Shown here one piece after another: positions 1-7,199 of a stretch of 35,765 nt of DNA (position 1 is its first letter; each line of letters opens with the position of its first letter). Position numbers and translations under genes: made by a program. The stretch spans positions 1 through 35,765 of the forward strand of contig JACQVN010000011.1 in the NCBI GenBank assembly GCA_016209735.1, read 5' to 3'. The stretch is from Candidatus Methylomirabilota bacterium (lineage in GTDB: Bacteria; Methylomirabilota; Methylomirabilia; Methylomirabilales; 2-02-FULL-66-22). The notes below the pieces were generated by a model. The model was not told the DNA's origin and searched no databases. It saw nothing but the letters and a program-made list of their open reading frames with translations.

Positions 1-272
1 CCCCTCAAAGGGGCCTGGTCGCGCGCGGAGGGCCGAGCAAATACCACATCGGTACCCTACTGCGTCTGGTCCATCCCTGCCACATTGTGAGCTCTCTCAG
101 GAAGAGCACACTCCCGGAAATGTCAATCTCTGGGAGTCGCCCGGCAGAGCCGGGGGGTTACCAATTGAACTCACGTTCCTTCGGATCGGAGTCAGCGGTT
201 TCCTTTCTCTTTGCGGTCCTAGTCCCGCCTGTGGCGGGATTTGCGGTGAGATCCTTGGGTTCGACTGGCATC

Positions 273-301
273 GTGGCCCAGGCCGGGGCCGCATGTCAAG
301 C
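273..301 (+). repeat. 29-bp direct repeat, copy 1
   Basis: The word beginning GTGGCCCAGG and ending CGCATGTCAAGC matches 3613-3641 at 26 of 29 positions by eye, in the same orientation. The two copies bracket the DUF4143 ATPase and the AbiEii toxin-antitoxin pair. Confidence 0.6.
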
Positions 302-549
302 CGGAACTGCAAGGAACAGAATTGGAGAGTCGTTCCGCACCATCTCCCATCTCCTCGAATGTATCGCGCATGGCGCGCTTCGTGGTCTTCGTGGTGCAAC
401 AGCCGCCGTGCGCCTCCCCGCCGAGGGACCGGCATCACCACGAAGGGCACGAAGCCCATGAAGTTCGAGAGGTCTCAGCCTCAGGTCCCTTCGTGCGCTT
501 CGTGATCTTCGCAGTACTGTTCATTTCACCGCGCGACACCACGCCAGCG

Positions 550-605
550 TTCGAGCAAATCCCCCCGTTCCCCCCTTTGCGAAAGGGGGGCGGAGGGGGG
601 ATTTC
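550..605. repeat. C-rich palindromic repeat, copy 1
   Basis: TTCGAGCAAATCCCCCC begins an imperfect inverted repeat: AAATCCCCCC and CCCCCCTTT pair with AAAGGGGGG and GGGGGGATTT around a GCG centre. Near-identical copies lie at 2081-2135 and 15921-15977, all in the same orientation. Confidence 0.75.
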
Positions 606-756
606 CAAAGGGGGTGGAGACCTTGCCGGGCAATCCCCTGAGCGAACAGCCTCGGGATTCCGCGACACGATCGGAGGAATCGACCGCTCACTCGGCGACG
701 ATCAACCATCCGCCGTCGTGGTTTTTCGTTTGGATGATTTGCCTATACAGGGAAGA

Positions 757-771
757 ATATCCGGATATAAT
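757..771 (+). promoter_or_regulatory. Leaderless -10 box with overlapping palindrome
   Basis: TATAAT (766-771) ends 7 bases before the ATG at 779, so transcription would begin at or beside the start codon. The 12-bp perfect palindrome ATATCCGGATAT (757-768) overlaps the -10 and looks like an operator. The best -35 candidate, TTGCCT at 739-744, is too far away (21-bp spacer). Confidence 0.5.
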
Positions 772-778
772 TCCCTGA

Positions 779-1924
779 ATGAGAAACATATCCAAACGGC
801 TCTTGACCATCGATCTGCCCGCAAACCGGTCGGCGTTTCTTTGGGGGCCCCGGAAGACCGGCAAGACGTTCTGGCTCGGCCAGACGTTCCCGGAACACGT
901 GCGGATTGACTTACTCCAGACCGACGTCTTCGGGGAATATGCGTCCCGGCCCTCTCTCTTGCGAGAGCGCTACCGGGACCACCGGAGGATCCTCATTATC
1001 GATGAAGTCCAGTTGGTGCCGGACCTGCTGCCCGAGATCCACTGGCTTATCGAGAACCGCGGGCCCAACTTCTTCATGGCTGGGTCGAGTGCCAGAAAAC
1101 TCCTTCGGAAGCATGCCGACCTCCTCGGAGGCCGCGCATGGCGTTACACCATGCATCCGCTGACCTATCTGGAGACTCAAGGATTTGACCTCGAGGCTGT
1201 GATGGTGACGGGGTTGCTTCCACCGCATTTCTTGTCGCCCGATCCGATTCAGGATCTGCGCGCGTATGTGGCGGACTACTTGAAAGAAGAGATCGCCGCC
1301 GAGGCTGCGATCCAGAGCATCCCCGCCTTCTCCGAATTTCTTCGAGTCGCCGCGCTCACAAATGGAGAGCTGCTGAACTACACGAACGTCGCCCGCGAGG
1401 CGGGGGTGAGCGCCAAAGTCGTGCGAAACTACTTTCAGATCCTCGAAGACACGTTGCTCGGGTTCCGGGTCGGGTCCTGGCGGAAGTCCAAGACGCGTCG
1501 GATGATCGAAACCGAGAAGTTTTACCTGTTCGACATCGGAGTGGCCAATTATCTCAGCCGCCGCGTGCCCCGTGAAGGGACGCCGGAATTCGGTAAGGCA
1601 TTCGAGCACTACATCCTGATGGAGCTCAAGGCCTATCAAGCCTATCGGAATCCCGAACTCGACATCCGATACTGGCGGACCAGCACGGGGATGGAAGTGG
1701 ACTTCATACTTGGCGAGATGGATGTAGCGCTGGAGATCAAGGGCGCGCGCCGCGTGCACAAAGCCGATCTCAAGGGACTGAACGCGTTGCTCGCCGAGCA
1801 CAAGCCGAAGCACGCTCTCCTGATCTCCCTGGAGCGAGAGCCCCGCAAGCTCGGTAGGGCGGTTCGCGCGCTCCCCTGGGAGCATTTCCTGCGCGAGCTA
1901 TGGTCGGGCACGCTCGGGGTGTGA
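779..1924 (+). CDS. AAA ATPase with C-terminal DUF4143 domain
   Basis: Predicted cytosolic P-loop ATPase of the AAA_14/DUF4143 family, 381 residues, the usual size. Walker A is GPRKTGKT (about 23-30) and Walker B is ILIIDE (71-76), followed by the family signature GSSARKLLR (102-110). The middle (185-220) is a winged-helix-like segment. The C-terminus carries a restriction-endonuclease-like pattern, EVDF (306-309) and EIK (319-321). The biological role of this family is not established; members are frequent in accessory and defence islands. The ATG follows a -10 box directly and has no Shine-Dalgarno, consistent with a leaderless transcript. A second, divergent paralogue lies at 3749-4990 on the other strand. 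The gene ends just before the remnant of an AbiEii toxin gene. Family assignment is secure; function is not. Confidence 0.9.
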   Translation: MRNISKRLLTIDLPANRSAFLWGPRKTGKTFWLGQTFPEHVRIDLLQTDVFGEYASRPSLLRERYRDHRRILIIDEVQLVPDLLPEIHWLIENRGPNFFMAGSSARKLLRKHADLLGGRAWRYTMHPLTYLETQGFDLEAVMVTGLLPPHFLSPDPIQDLRAYVADYLKEEIAAEAAIQSIPAFSEFLRVAALTNGELLNYTNVAREAGVSAKVVRNYFQILEDTLLGFRVGSWRKSKTRRMIETEKFYLFDIGVANYLSRRVPREGTPEFGKAFEHYILMELKAYQAYRNPELDIRYWRTSTGMEVDFILGEMDVALEIKGARRVHKADLKGLNALLAEHKPKHALLISLEREPRKLGRAVRALPWEHFLRELWSGTLGV

Positions 1925-1950
1925 CGGCCCAGCGAATTCTCCCTCTAATA

Positions 1951-2064
1951 TCCCTGGTCTTTTCCCAGGGTGCCGGACCCGAACCCATGCCGCAGGCGCT
2001 CATGCAGGTGGCCTGGACCGAGGTCAAACAGGCGATCATCGCCGAAGGGAAGCACCTGATCTGA
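1951..2064 (+). pseudogene. 3' remnant of a second AbiEii-type toxin gene
   Basis: The frame ending at TGA 2062-2064 encodes a 37-residue tail that matches the C-terminus of the intact AbiEii-type toxin at 2921-3538: EPMPQALMQVAWTEVKQAII here versus EPMPRMLRRVTWADVKQAII there, with the preceding SLV also shared. The rest of the gene is missing. The homology begins about 26 bases after the stop of the upstream DUF4143 gene, so an older AbiEii locus was apparently replaced or cut by the DNA carrying that ATPase. Seen by direct comparison inside the window. Confidence 0.7.
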
Positions 2065-2080
2065 GCCATGGACGCCACCG

Positions 2081-2135
2081 TTCGAGCAAATCCCCCCGTT
2101 CCCCCCTTTGCGAAAGGGGGGCGAGGGGGGATTTC
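2081..2135. repeat. C-rich palindromic repeat, copy 2
   Basis: Almost identical to 550-605, starting TTCGAGCAAATCCCCCC and ending GGGGGGATTTC. It lies between the toxin-gene remnant and the promoter of the XRE gene. Confidence 0.75.
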
Positions 2136-2196
2136 GATGGGTGATGCCCTGGCCCGGGAGACCATCCGGATGGAATGCCCGGCGACCGCTCCGGCC

Positions 2197-2242
2197 TTGA
2201 CGCGGAATCGCGTCTCCGATAATATTTTATCATGAATGATAA
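2197..2242 (+). promoter_or_regulatory. Promoter and autoregulatory-type operator of the XRE/AbiEii pair
   Basis: TTGACG (2197-2202) is followed after 17 bases by TAATAT (2220-2225); GATAAT (2218-2223) is an alternative -10. The start codon at 2232 lies about where transcription would begin, so the mRNA is probably leaderless. TTATCAT-GA-ATGATAA (2227-2242) is a perfect palindrome spanning the start codon, and GATAA-TATT-TTATC (2218-2231) is a second one over the -10. Such sites are typical of antitoxin self-repression. Confidence 0.6.
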
Positions 2243-2939
2243 CGTAACGGATGAGGGCACCCAGGCCATCGGCCAGCAGATCCGCCGGCGGCGGGAGGCG
2301 CGGGGGTGGACGCTGGCAGAGCTGGCCCGGCGCGCCGGAACCAGCGCGCCGGCCCTGCACCGCTACGAGAACGGCTGGGATCGCTTCGCCGTGGGCACGC
2401 TCCGGCGGATCGCAAGCGCTTTGGGGGCCCGGCTCGAGATCCGGCTTGTGGGTAGCATGCCGTCCGAGTCGGCCGACCGGCCCCGCTCCACACGGTCCCT
2501 GGTGAAACTGCTCGCTCCACTATTCTGGGATCGCGACCTGACTGCGGAGGATCTCGAGCGCCACGGGGATTGGACGCTCAGGCGCGTGCTGAGGCTCGGG
2601 AACCGGGAGCAGGTCGCGGCCGCCCGCCGCCATTACGGCGACGCGGCGATCCGGCGAGTCATCGAACGGCGGGGCATCGATCCAAGGACGCGAAACTACT
2701 GGCGGCAGATCCTGGGAGACCCATCCACCCCAAACGCTCGAGTTCAACCGCCGGTACCAACGGCAATTCCGCTGGTGCGCCAAGCGCGTAGAAGAAGACC
2801 ACCTACACTTTTCGGAGGAGTCGACGGGAGACAGGAGACCGACGACGGGAAGCCGGTCCGCGGTCTTCCGTCCCCGGTCAGTGGAACCACATCACCCGCT
2901 GCGGTGAGGGATTCAAGCCCATGCACCCGAAGGTCCTGA
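2232..2939 (+). CDS. XRE-family HTH antitoxin with DUF6922-like C-terminal domain
   Basis: Predicted DNA-binding antitoxin, 235 residues. Residues about 11-66 form an XRE/Cro helix-turn-helix (RREARGWTLAELARRAGTSA then the recognition helix ALHRYENG). Residues about 88-162 resemble the DUF6922-type domain often found upstream of AbiEii nucleotidyltransferases (FWDRDLTAEDLERHGDW, RVLRLGN, TRNYW). It overlaps the toxin gene that follows by 19 bases, the usual coupling of such pairs. The last ~70 residues are low-complexity and are encoded by the dispersed GACGGGAGAC repeat at 2822-2888, so they are probably a read-through extension after repeat insertion, not part of the domain. The operator over its start codon suggests autorepression. 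Confidence 0.8.
   Translation: MNDNVTDEGTQAIGQQIRRRREARGWTLAELARRAGTSAPALHRYENGWDRFAVGTLRRIASALGARLEIRLVGSMPSESADRPRSTRSLVKLLAPLFWDRDLTAEDLERHGDWTLRRVLRLGNREQVAAARRHYGDAAIRRVIERRGIDPRTRNYWRQILGDPSTPNARVQPPVPTAIPLVRQARRRRPPTLFGGVDGRQETDDGKPVRGLPSPVSGTTSPAAVRDSSPCTRRS
2822..2888 (+). repeat. GACGGGAGAC repeat, copy 1
   Basis: About 65 bp running CGACGGGAGACAGGAGACCG ... GTCCCCGGTCAG. Related copies lie at 8751-8810 (opposite strand) and 17305-17372. It carries internal GACCG/CGGTC dyads. Here it sits inside the XRE coding frame and supplies its odd C-terminus. Confidence 0.75.
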
Positions 2940-3538
2940 CTCCTAGAGCCTGGACAGTGGTGAGGCGACTCGTCCGGGCGGGACTCTGCGAGGGATGGAC
3001 CCTGGCCGGGGGGACCGGCCTCGCCCTTCAGCTCGGTCATCGTATCTCGCACGATCTCGACTTCTTCCGAGCCGGAGCCTTCGAGCCCCTCACGCTCATC
3101 GACGCCCTCTCGCGCCTCGGTTCCCTTCACGTCCAAGCGCGATCCGAGGAAGCAATCCACGTCGTGCTGGGGGGTGTCCGCTTGACTTTTCTCCGGGCGC
3201 AGGCCCCGCTGCTCTTTCCCGGCACGCCGTACCGTGGCCTCGTCATCGCCGACCCGCGGGACATCGGCGTCATGAAGCTCGTGGCGATCGGGGGACGGGG
3301 CAGCCGGAAGGATTTCATCGACCTGTACTTCTACCTTCGGAGCGGCGGCGCCATCGAGACGCTGCTCGGCCTGCTCCGCCGCCGCTTCGCCAACATCGAC
3401 TACAACGAGTATCACCTCTTGAAATCCCTGGTCTACTTCGACGACGCCGAGGCCGAACCGATGCCGCGGATGCTCCGGCGGGTCACCTGGGCCGATGTCA
3501 AGCAGGCGATCATCGCCGAAGTGAGGCGCTTGGCATAA
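2921..3538 (+). CDS. Nucleotidyltransferase toxin, AbiEii/AbiGii family
   Basis: Predicted type IV-like toxin with a minimal nucleotidyltransferase fold, 205 residues, at the short end for the family. The signature GGTGLAL (30-36) is followed by HRISHDLDFF (40-49), whose two aspartates are the expected metal ligands. A later family block, DIGVMKLVAIGGRGSRKDFI, contains the conserved Lys/Arg and Asp residues. AbiEii-type enzymes transfer nucleotides to cellular targets such as tRNA and arrest growth or phage infection; the exact target here is unknown. It follows the XRE antitoxin with a 19-base overlap, starting at an ATG preceded by GAGGG. A paralogous tail survives at 1951-2064. Confidence 0.85.
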   Translation: MHPKVLTPRAWTVVRRLVRAGLCEGWTLAGGTGLALQLGHRISHDLDFFRAGAFEPLTLIDALSRLGSLHVQARSEEAIHVVLGGVRLTFLRAQAPLLFPGTPYRGLVIADPRDIGVMKLVAIGGRGSRKDFIDLYFYLRSGGAIETLLGLLRRRFANIDYNEYHLLKSLVYFDDAEAEPMPRMLRRVTWADVKQAIIAEVRRLA

Positions 3539-3612
3539 GGAGTCAGCCGCTCTGGAACTTGTGCTTGCGATGCCAGGCCGCGGTTGACCAGGGGTGCCAA
3601 CCCCGTGAGATG

Positions 3613-3641
3613 GTGGCGCAGGTTGGGGCCGCATGTCAAGC
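3613..3641 (+). repeat. 29-bp direct repeat, copy 2
   Basis: Same word as 273-301 (26 of 29 positions). The surrounding gap (3539-3748) between two convergent genes shows nothing else I can name. Confidence 0.6.
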
Positions 3642-3748
3642 AAGAATGTCAAGAGCCCAACGCAGCCCATGGACCAAGCGTCCGGTCGCGCCCGCCGGAC
3701 CGCCCCGGTTGTCGCGCTCCCCGGCGCTGTGCCCTGAGCCCTGTGCCG

Positions 3749-4990
3749 TCATAGCGCCCACCAGGGCAGCGCGGTCACCCGATCGTCCAGCGCCAGGGGG
3801 CGGGGGCATCGGCAGACCACGTAGCCGTGCGCCTTCTGCCGGGGGTGCTCATCCAGGAATCGCAGGAGATGCCGCGCGTCCTGCAGGCTCGGGTTCTCGG
3901 TCCACTTCACCTCGATGGGGATGACGCGACCCGCGCGCTCGACTACGAAGTCGACCTCGGCGCCGTCCTTGGAACGCTGATGGAAGAGCGCACCCTCCCC
4001 GGAATACTGCAGGCGCTTCCAGAGTTCGATCCCCACCCACTGCTCGAAGACGGGGCCAGGATTCGCCTGCACGACTTCCGGGGACGCCGCTAGGCCGGCT
4101 GCGGCGTGCCGCACGCCGAGATCGAAGAAGAGGAACTTTGGCGTCGAAAGCAGGCTCCTTCGCGGGCTCTTGGTATACGCGGGAACGCGAAAGCCGACGA
4201 ACATGTCCTCCAGCAGTTGATAAAACGCTTTGACCGTCGGCTGGGACACGCCTGTTTCCTGCGAGACGGCCGCATAATTCAGCGGCTGTCCGGACCCGAC
4301 GGCCGCGAACTGAAGGAATCGTACGAAGGCTCCCCAGTCCCGCACCAGCGCTTCCCGGCGGATCTCTTCCTCCAGGTGGATGAGGGCAAATCCCCGCAGG
4401 AGGTCCGGACGATCGCGCATATCTGCCGCCACGACTCCGGGAAGGGAGCCGTAGGCAAGTCGCTCCTCCAGTTCCCATGCCGGAAACGGATTCCGGGGGG
4501 CCTCTCTGGGCGAACCGAAGGGTACGAGTGATGGGATGGTGTCCCGCTTTGGCCTGGGCGGGGGGTGTTCCCAGAGGACGAGAGGGTACAGATGATAGAG
4601 GAAGCTCCGACCGGGAAGCAGATTGGCCCCGGTCCGCCGGAGCTTCCTGGCGGAGCTGCCGCAGAGCACGAAGCGCCAGCGACTCTTGTCCTCGTCATAC
4701 AGGTACTGCACCGCGTCGAGGATCGACGGGACGGATTGCACCTCGTCCACAAAGACGAACTGCTCCTTGCGTCCTGCCGGAAGCGCGCGGCAAGCCGCGG
4801 CGAACTCCCCCGAACGGGCGAGATGGCGCGCCCGCTCTGCGGGGTCCGACAGGTTTATGCGAAGGGTTTCGGCAGGAAGGAGCGCCTTGAGAAGGGTTGT
4901 CTTCCCAGTCTGGCGGGCGCCGAACATCACGTGAACGAACGGGCGTCCCAGCTTCTCCAGGAGCGGCTTGGCGTACCATCGATCAAACAT
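3749..4990 (-). CDS. AAA ATPase with C-terminal DUF4143 domain (second copy)
   Basis: P-loop ATPase of the same family as 779-1924, but a distant paralogue with a proline-rich insert (about 143-170). Counted from the ATG at 4990 it has 413 residues: Walker A GARQTGKT (24-31), Walker B FVFVDEV (78-84), GSSARKLRR (111-119), and a nuclease-like pattern EVDF (345-348) with EVK (360-362). A TTG five codons upstream (5005) is an alternative start. A good promoter (TTGACC-N17-TATAAT) precedes it with a leader of about 47 bases. It converges on the AbiEii toxin gene. Family is clear; role and target are unknown, and two DUF4143 ATPases within 5 kb fit an accessory island. Confidence 0.9.
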   Translation of the reverse strand: MFDRWYAKPLLEKLGRPFVHVMFGARQTGKTTLLKALLPAETLRINLSDPAERARHLARSGEFAAACRALPAGRKEQFVFVDEVQSVPSILDAVQYLYDEDKSRWRFVLCGSSARKLRRTGANLLPGRSFLYHLYPLVLWEHPPPRPKRDTIPSLVPFGSPREAPRNPFPAWELEERLAYGSLPGVVAADMRDRPDLLRGFALIHLEEEIRREALVRDWGAFVRFLQFAAVGSGQPLNYAAVSQETGVSQPTVKAFYQLLEDMFVGFRVPAYTKSPRRSLLSTPKFLFFDLGVRHAAAGLAASPEVVQANPGPVFEQWVGIELWKRLQYSGEGALFHQRSKDGAEVDFVVERAGRVIPIEVKWTENPSLQDARHLLRFLDEHPRQKAHGYVVCRCPRPLALDDRVTALPWWAL

Positions 4991-5043
4991 CCGCCGAAAC
5001 CCCAATGGTTAAGAAGCAAACCACGCTTTATATTTAGGCGAGG

Positions 5044-5072
5044 ATTATAAACCGCTATTTTATATTGGTCAA
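5044..5072 (-). promoter_or_regulatory. Sigma-70-type promoter of the second DUF4143 gene
   Basis: Read on the minus strand, TTGACC (5072-5067) is followed after exactly 17 bases by TATAAT (5049-5044). The start would be near 5037. Confidence 0.7.
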
Positions 5073-5122
5073 ACCTCTGCCAGCGGGTTGGCTGGGGGGT
5101 GCGAGCAGGGTGCATGTCTGGT

Positions 5123-5386
5123 TCACCTGCCCCGATACGCCTCCCCGCGATGGGCCACCTTAGCCACCACGACCACAAATTGGGCGTCCTGTATCTCGTA
5201 GATGACCCTGTAGTCTCCCTGGCGAACCCGATACCGTTCCTGCCCGGACAGTTTCTCGCAACCCACCCCCCGCGGATTTTCCGATAACGTGTCGATCGTC
5301 GAGAGAATCCTGCGGACATCGCGAGTCGGAATCGCCCGCAAGTCCTTGGCGACGGACTTGCGGAAAACGAGCCTATAGCTTCCCAT
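5123..5386 (-). CDS. RelE/ParE-family toxin
   Basis: Small basic protein of 87 residues with the RelE/ParE fold pattern: FRKSVAKDLRAIPTRDVRRI at the N-terminus, a central GCEKLSGQERYRVRQGDYRVIYEI strand block, and the C-terminal VAHRGEAYR. RelE members cleave ribosome-bound mRNA and ParE members poison gyrase; this sequence (KLSG..RYRVRQGDYRVIYEI, AHRGEAY) looks closer to RelE, but that is inference. It is the second gene of an operon and overlaps the antitoxin by 14 bases, so translation is coupled. Its length is normal and nothing looks broken. Confidence 0.85.
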   Translation of the reverse strand: MGSYRLVFRKSVAKDLRAIPTRDVRRILSTIDTLSENPRGVGCEKLSGQERYRVRQGDYRVIYEIQDAQFVVVVAKVAHRGEAYRGR

Positions 5387-5606
5387 GCTTTTTGAGGTCT
5401 TTGAGAAGATCCTCGTAACTCACGAGAGGCTCTTTGGCGCGCTCCTCGAAGGCGGCAAGATCCTCCTGGTCTTCCTGAAGGAGCCTGCGCACCGCCTCGT
5501 TCACCAGCGCCGACACTGACCGGCGGGTGTGCGCCGCCTTGATGCGAAGCGCGCGATGCAGGTCGGATTCGAGATAGATCGTCGACCGGGTCACGGTGTC
5601 GCCCAT
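5373..5606 (-). CDS. Ribbon-helix-helix (CopG-type) antitoxin
   Basis: 77 residues. The N-terminal half is a ribbon-helix-helix DNA-binding domain (STIYLESDLHRALRIKAAHT, then RRSVSALVNEAVRRLL); the acidic C-terminal half (LAAFEERAKEPLVSYEDLLKDLKKH) is the likely toxin-binding segment. The ATG is preceded by a very strong Shine-Dalgarno (GGAGGTGATC, 4 bases before the ATG), which suits an antitoxin made in excess. It lies upstream of the RelE-like toxin. The promoter and an inverted repeat just upstream suggest autoregulation. Confidence 0.85.
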   Translation of the reverse strand: MGDTVTRSTIYLESDLHRALRIKAAHTRRSVSALVNEAVRRLLQEDQEDLAAFEERAKEPLVSYEDLLKDLKKHGKL

Positions 5607-5627
5607 CAGAGATCACCTCCGGATTGG

Positions 5628-5673
5628 AGGATAGCGTCGTGATGTCATAACGTCAAGTCACTGTAACGTTATG
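5628..5673 (-). promoter_or_regulatory. Promoter and operator of the RHH/RelE pair
   Basis: On the minus strand TTGACG (5656-5651), a 17-base spacer and TATCCT (5633-5628). The inverted repeat CATAACGT (5646-5653) / ACGTTATG (5666-5673), with a 12-base centre, covers the -35, the layout expected for RHH self-repression. Confidence 0.65.
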
Positions 5674-5787
5674 AAGACAGCGCGATCCAGGACACAACGC
5701 TGTCGGGCGGATGCCGCAGGAATCAGAATCCCGTTTCCCTTGGCGGTCTTGGCGCCTTGGCGGTTCAAGAGTCTTTTCGGATCGGGG

Positions 5788-6012
5788 TCAGCGTTTGCGG
5801 GAGCCGGCTTTCGAGGAAGGCATCAAGTCGAGGATCATCAGGATAGGGTCCACCAGGAAGTAGGCGGCCGTGCCGCCCAGGACCAGGAGCGCCCCCAGGG
5901 TGCGGTACCCCTTTAACCCAACGCCGATCCCGATGGGGATGGCAAGGAGCGACGCCCAGCTCAGGATTGCTCGAACGATCTTCCGAAGGAACTGCTTTAC
6001 CCGTCCGGCCAT
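5788..6012 (-). CDS. Small inner-membrane protein, function unknown
   Basis: 74 residues: a basic N-terminus (GRVKQFLRKIVR), a first hydrophobic segment at about 15-33 (ILSWASLLAIPIGIGVGL), a second at about 38-62 (TLGALLVLGGTAAYFLVDPI), and a basic tail (SSKAGSRKR). This predicts two transmembrane helices with both ends in the cytoplasm. It lies downstream of the fibronectin lipoprotein on the same strand, 116 bases away. I do not recognise the family, and the Shine-Dalgarno is weak. Confidence 0.55.
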   Translation of the reverse strand: MAGRVKQFLRKIVRAILSWASLLAIPIGIGVGLKGYRTLGALLVLGGTAAYFLVDPILMILDLMPSSKAGSRKR

Positions 6013-6128
6013 ATGGCAGTCGCCCAGAGGAGCAATTCTCGACAGCGACGTGCGACAGCGACAGCGAAGACCCGGACCATCCTCTCGGTTGGTCTCTCCC
6101 GTCCTGCCGCTGTCCCTGTCCCTGTCGT

Positions 6129-7199
6129 CTATCGGCCCACGGTCACTTCGACTTCCGCCGAGGGGGCGCTCTCATTCCGCCGCGGCGCGCGATCCACGGC
6201 GGTGACGGTGTAGATGTAGGTCGCGCCGGGGCGGGCCGTCCGATCCGTAAAGGTGGTGGGCTGAACGGGCGTTTCCGTCAGGCGTACCGGCAGCAGGGTG
6301 GGCGGTTCCCGGCGATAAACCAGGTACCCCAGCAGGTCGGTCTCCGCGTTGGCGCGCCACGTCAAGGCCACGAGGCCCCGATCCGGGAGGGCCGTCAATC
6401 CTTGCGGCGGAGACGGAGGCGTCCGGTCTTCCAGCACGGCCGACGCTTCGTTGGAGTTTCCGCTTTCCCGCCAGGGAGGCCGATCGGAGCCCACGCTCCG
6501 CACCACGTAGAAATAGGGTGTATCGCTTTCCACGCCCGCATCCCGGAAGCGGGTCGCGGTGACGGGGCGCGGGTTGATGGGCTCGGCCCCGTAGGCGCTC
6601 GTCCGGCTCCCCCGATATACGTTATAGCCCCGCACCGGCACGACCCCTTCCCGGCCGGGCGGCGACGCCTCCCAGGAGAGCTCAATCACGTTGTCTCTGG
6701 GGGCCGCGCTGAGGCCCGTGGGCGCCGGCGGGGCTGCCAGAAACTCCACCTGTACCGGGGAGGACAACGGGCTCTGCAGGCCGCGGGTATTCAGCGCCTG
6801 GATCCGATAGGCGTAACGCAGGGTCGGATCCAGACCTCGCCCCCCGCCGTCGTCCACGAAGAGATAGAGCGGGCCTTGCACCACCGCATTCTGAGGAAAG
6901 CTGGCCTGGATCGTGGCGATGGGCTCGAAAGTCGTATCCGATCCCGTGGCCCGGAAGAGCCTGAACTCCCGGAGATCGTAGAGGGCGCTGCCATCCTGGT
7001 TCCGCATGGGCTTGGTCCAGATCACCAGGACGGTGTTCGTCTGGGCCTCGGCGCGGAGCGCCATGACGGCCTCCGGCGCCGCCGCCGCAGGCGGCTGGGG
7101 CGCGCCCCGCCGGCCGCAGGCCGACACCAGGAGGACCATGGCCAGCGCCGAAACCAGGGCGACCCTCGGAACGCAATGTCGAAGCCGGGGCGCTGTCAT
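6129..7199 (-). CDS. Lipoprotein with fibronectin type III-like domains
   Basis: 356 residues. A signal sequence with a basic start, the hydrophobic stretch VALVSALAMVLL and the lipobox LVSA-C (Cys28) predicts a lipid-anchored envelope protein. The rest is three beta-sandwich repeats of fibronectin III style at roughly 43-150, 152-252 and 255-356, with recurring patterns such as VIELSWEASP, GYNVYRG, YFYVVRSV and LGYLVYRREPP. The ATG overlaps the argH stop (ATGA), so it is translationally coupled to the arginine operon. A lipoprotein directly after argH is a recurrent arrangement in Desulfobacterota-type arg operons, where lysA and dapA often follow; those are absent here. No role in arginine synthesis is known. 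Confidence 0.85.
   Translation of the reverse strand: MTAPRLRHCVPRVALVSALAMVLLVSACGRRGAPQPPAAAAPEAVMALRAEAQTNTVLVIWTKPMRNQDGSALYDLREFRLFRATGSDTTFEPIATIQASFPQNAVVQGPLYLFVDDGGGRGLDPTLRYAYRIQALNTRGLQSPLSSPVQVEFLAAPPAPTGLSAAPRDNVIELSWEASPPGREGVVPVRGYNVYRGSRTSAYGAEPINPRPVTATRFRDAGVESDTPYFYVVRSVGSDRPPWRESGNSNEASAVLEDRTPPSPPQGLTALPDRGLVALTWRANAETDLLGYLVYRREPPTLLPVRLTETPVQPTTFTDRTARPGATYIYTVTAVDRAPRRNESAPSAEVEVTVGR

Larger units (their letters stand above)
1..756. other. Intergenic, repeat-rich, no convincing gene
   Basis: No reading frame here looks like a real protein. The stretch is a mosaic of short dispersed words: a small hairpin around 228-241 (GTCCCGCC/GGCGGGAT), a 29-bp word at 273-301 that recurs at 3613-3641, words of the type CACGAAGGGCACGAAG and CTTCGTGATCTTCG at about 435-515, and a C-rich palindrome at 550-605. 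The word TTCGGATCGG[A/G]GTCAGCG (about 180-197) recurs near 5775-5792. Confidence 0.6.

Noticed and set aside
87-909. Several overlapping short frames at the left edge
   Set aside because: They run through dispersed repeats on both strands, have arginine/proline-rich low-complexity products and no domain.
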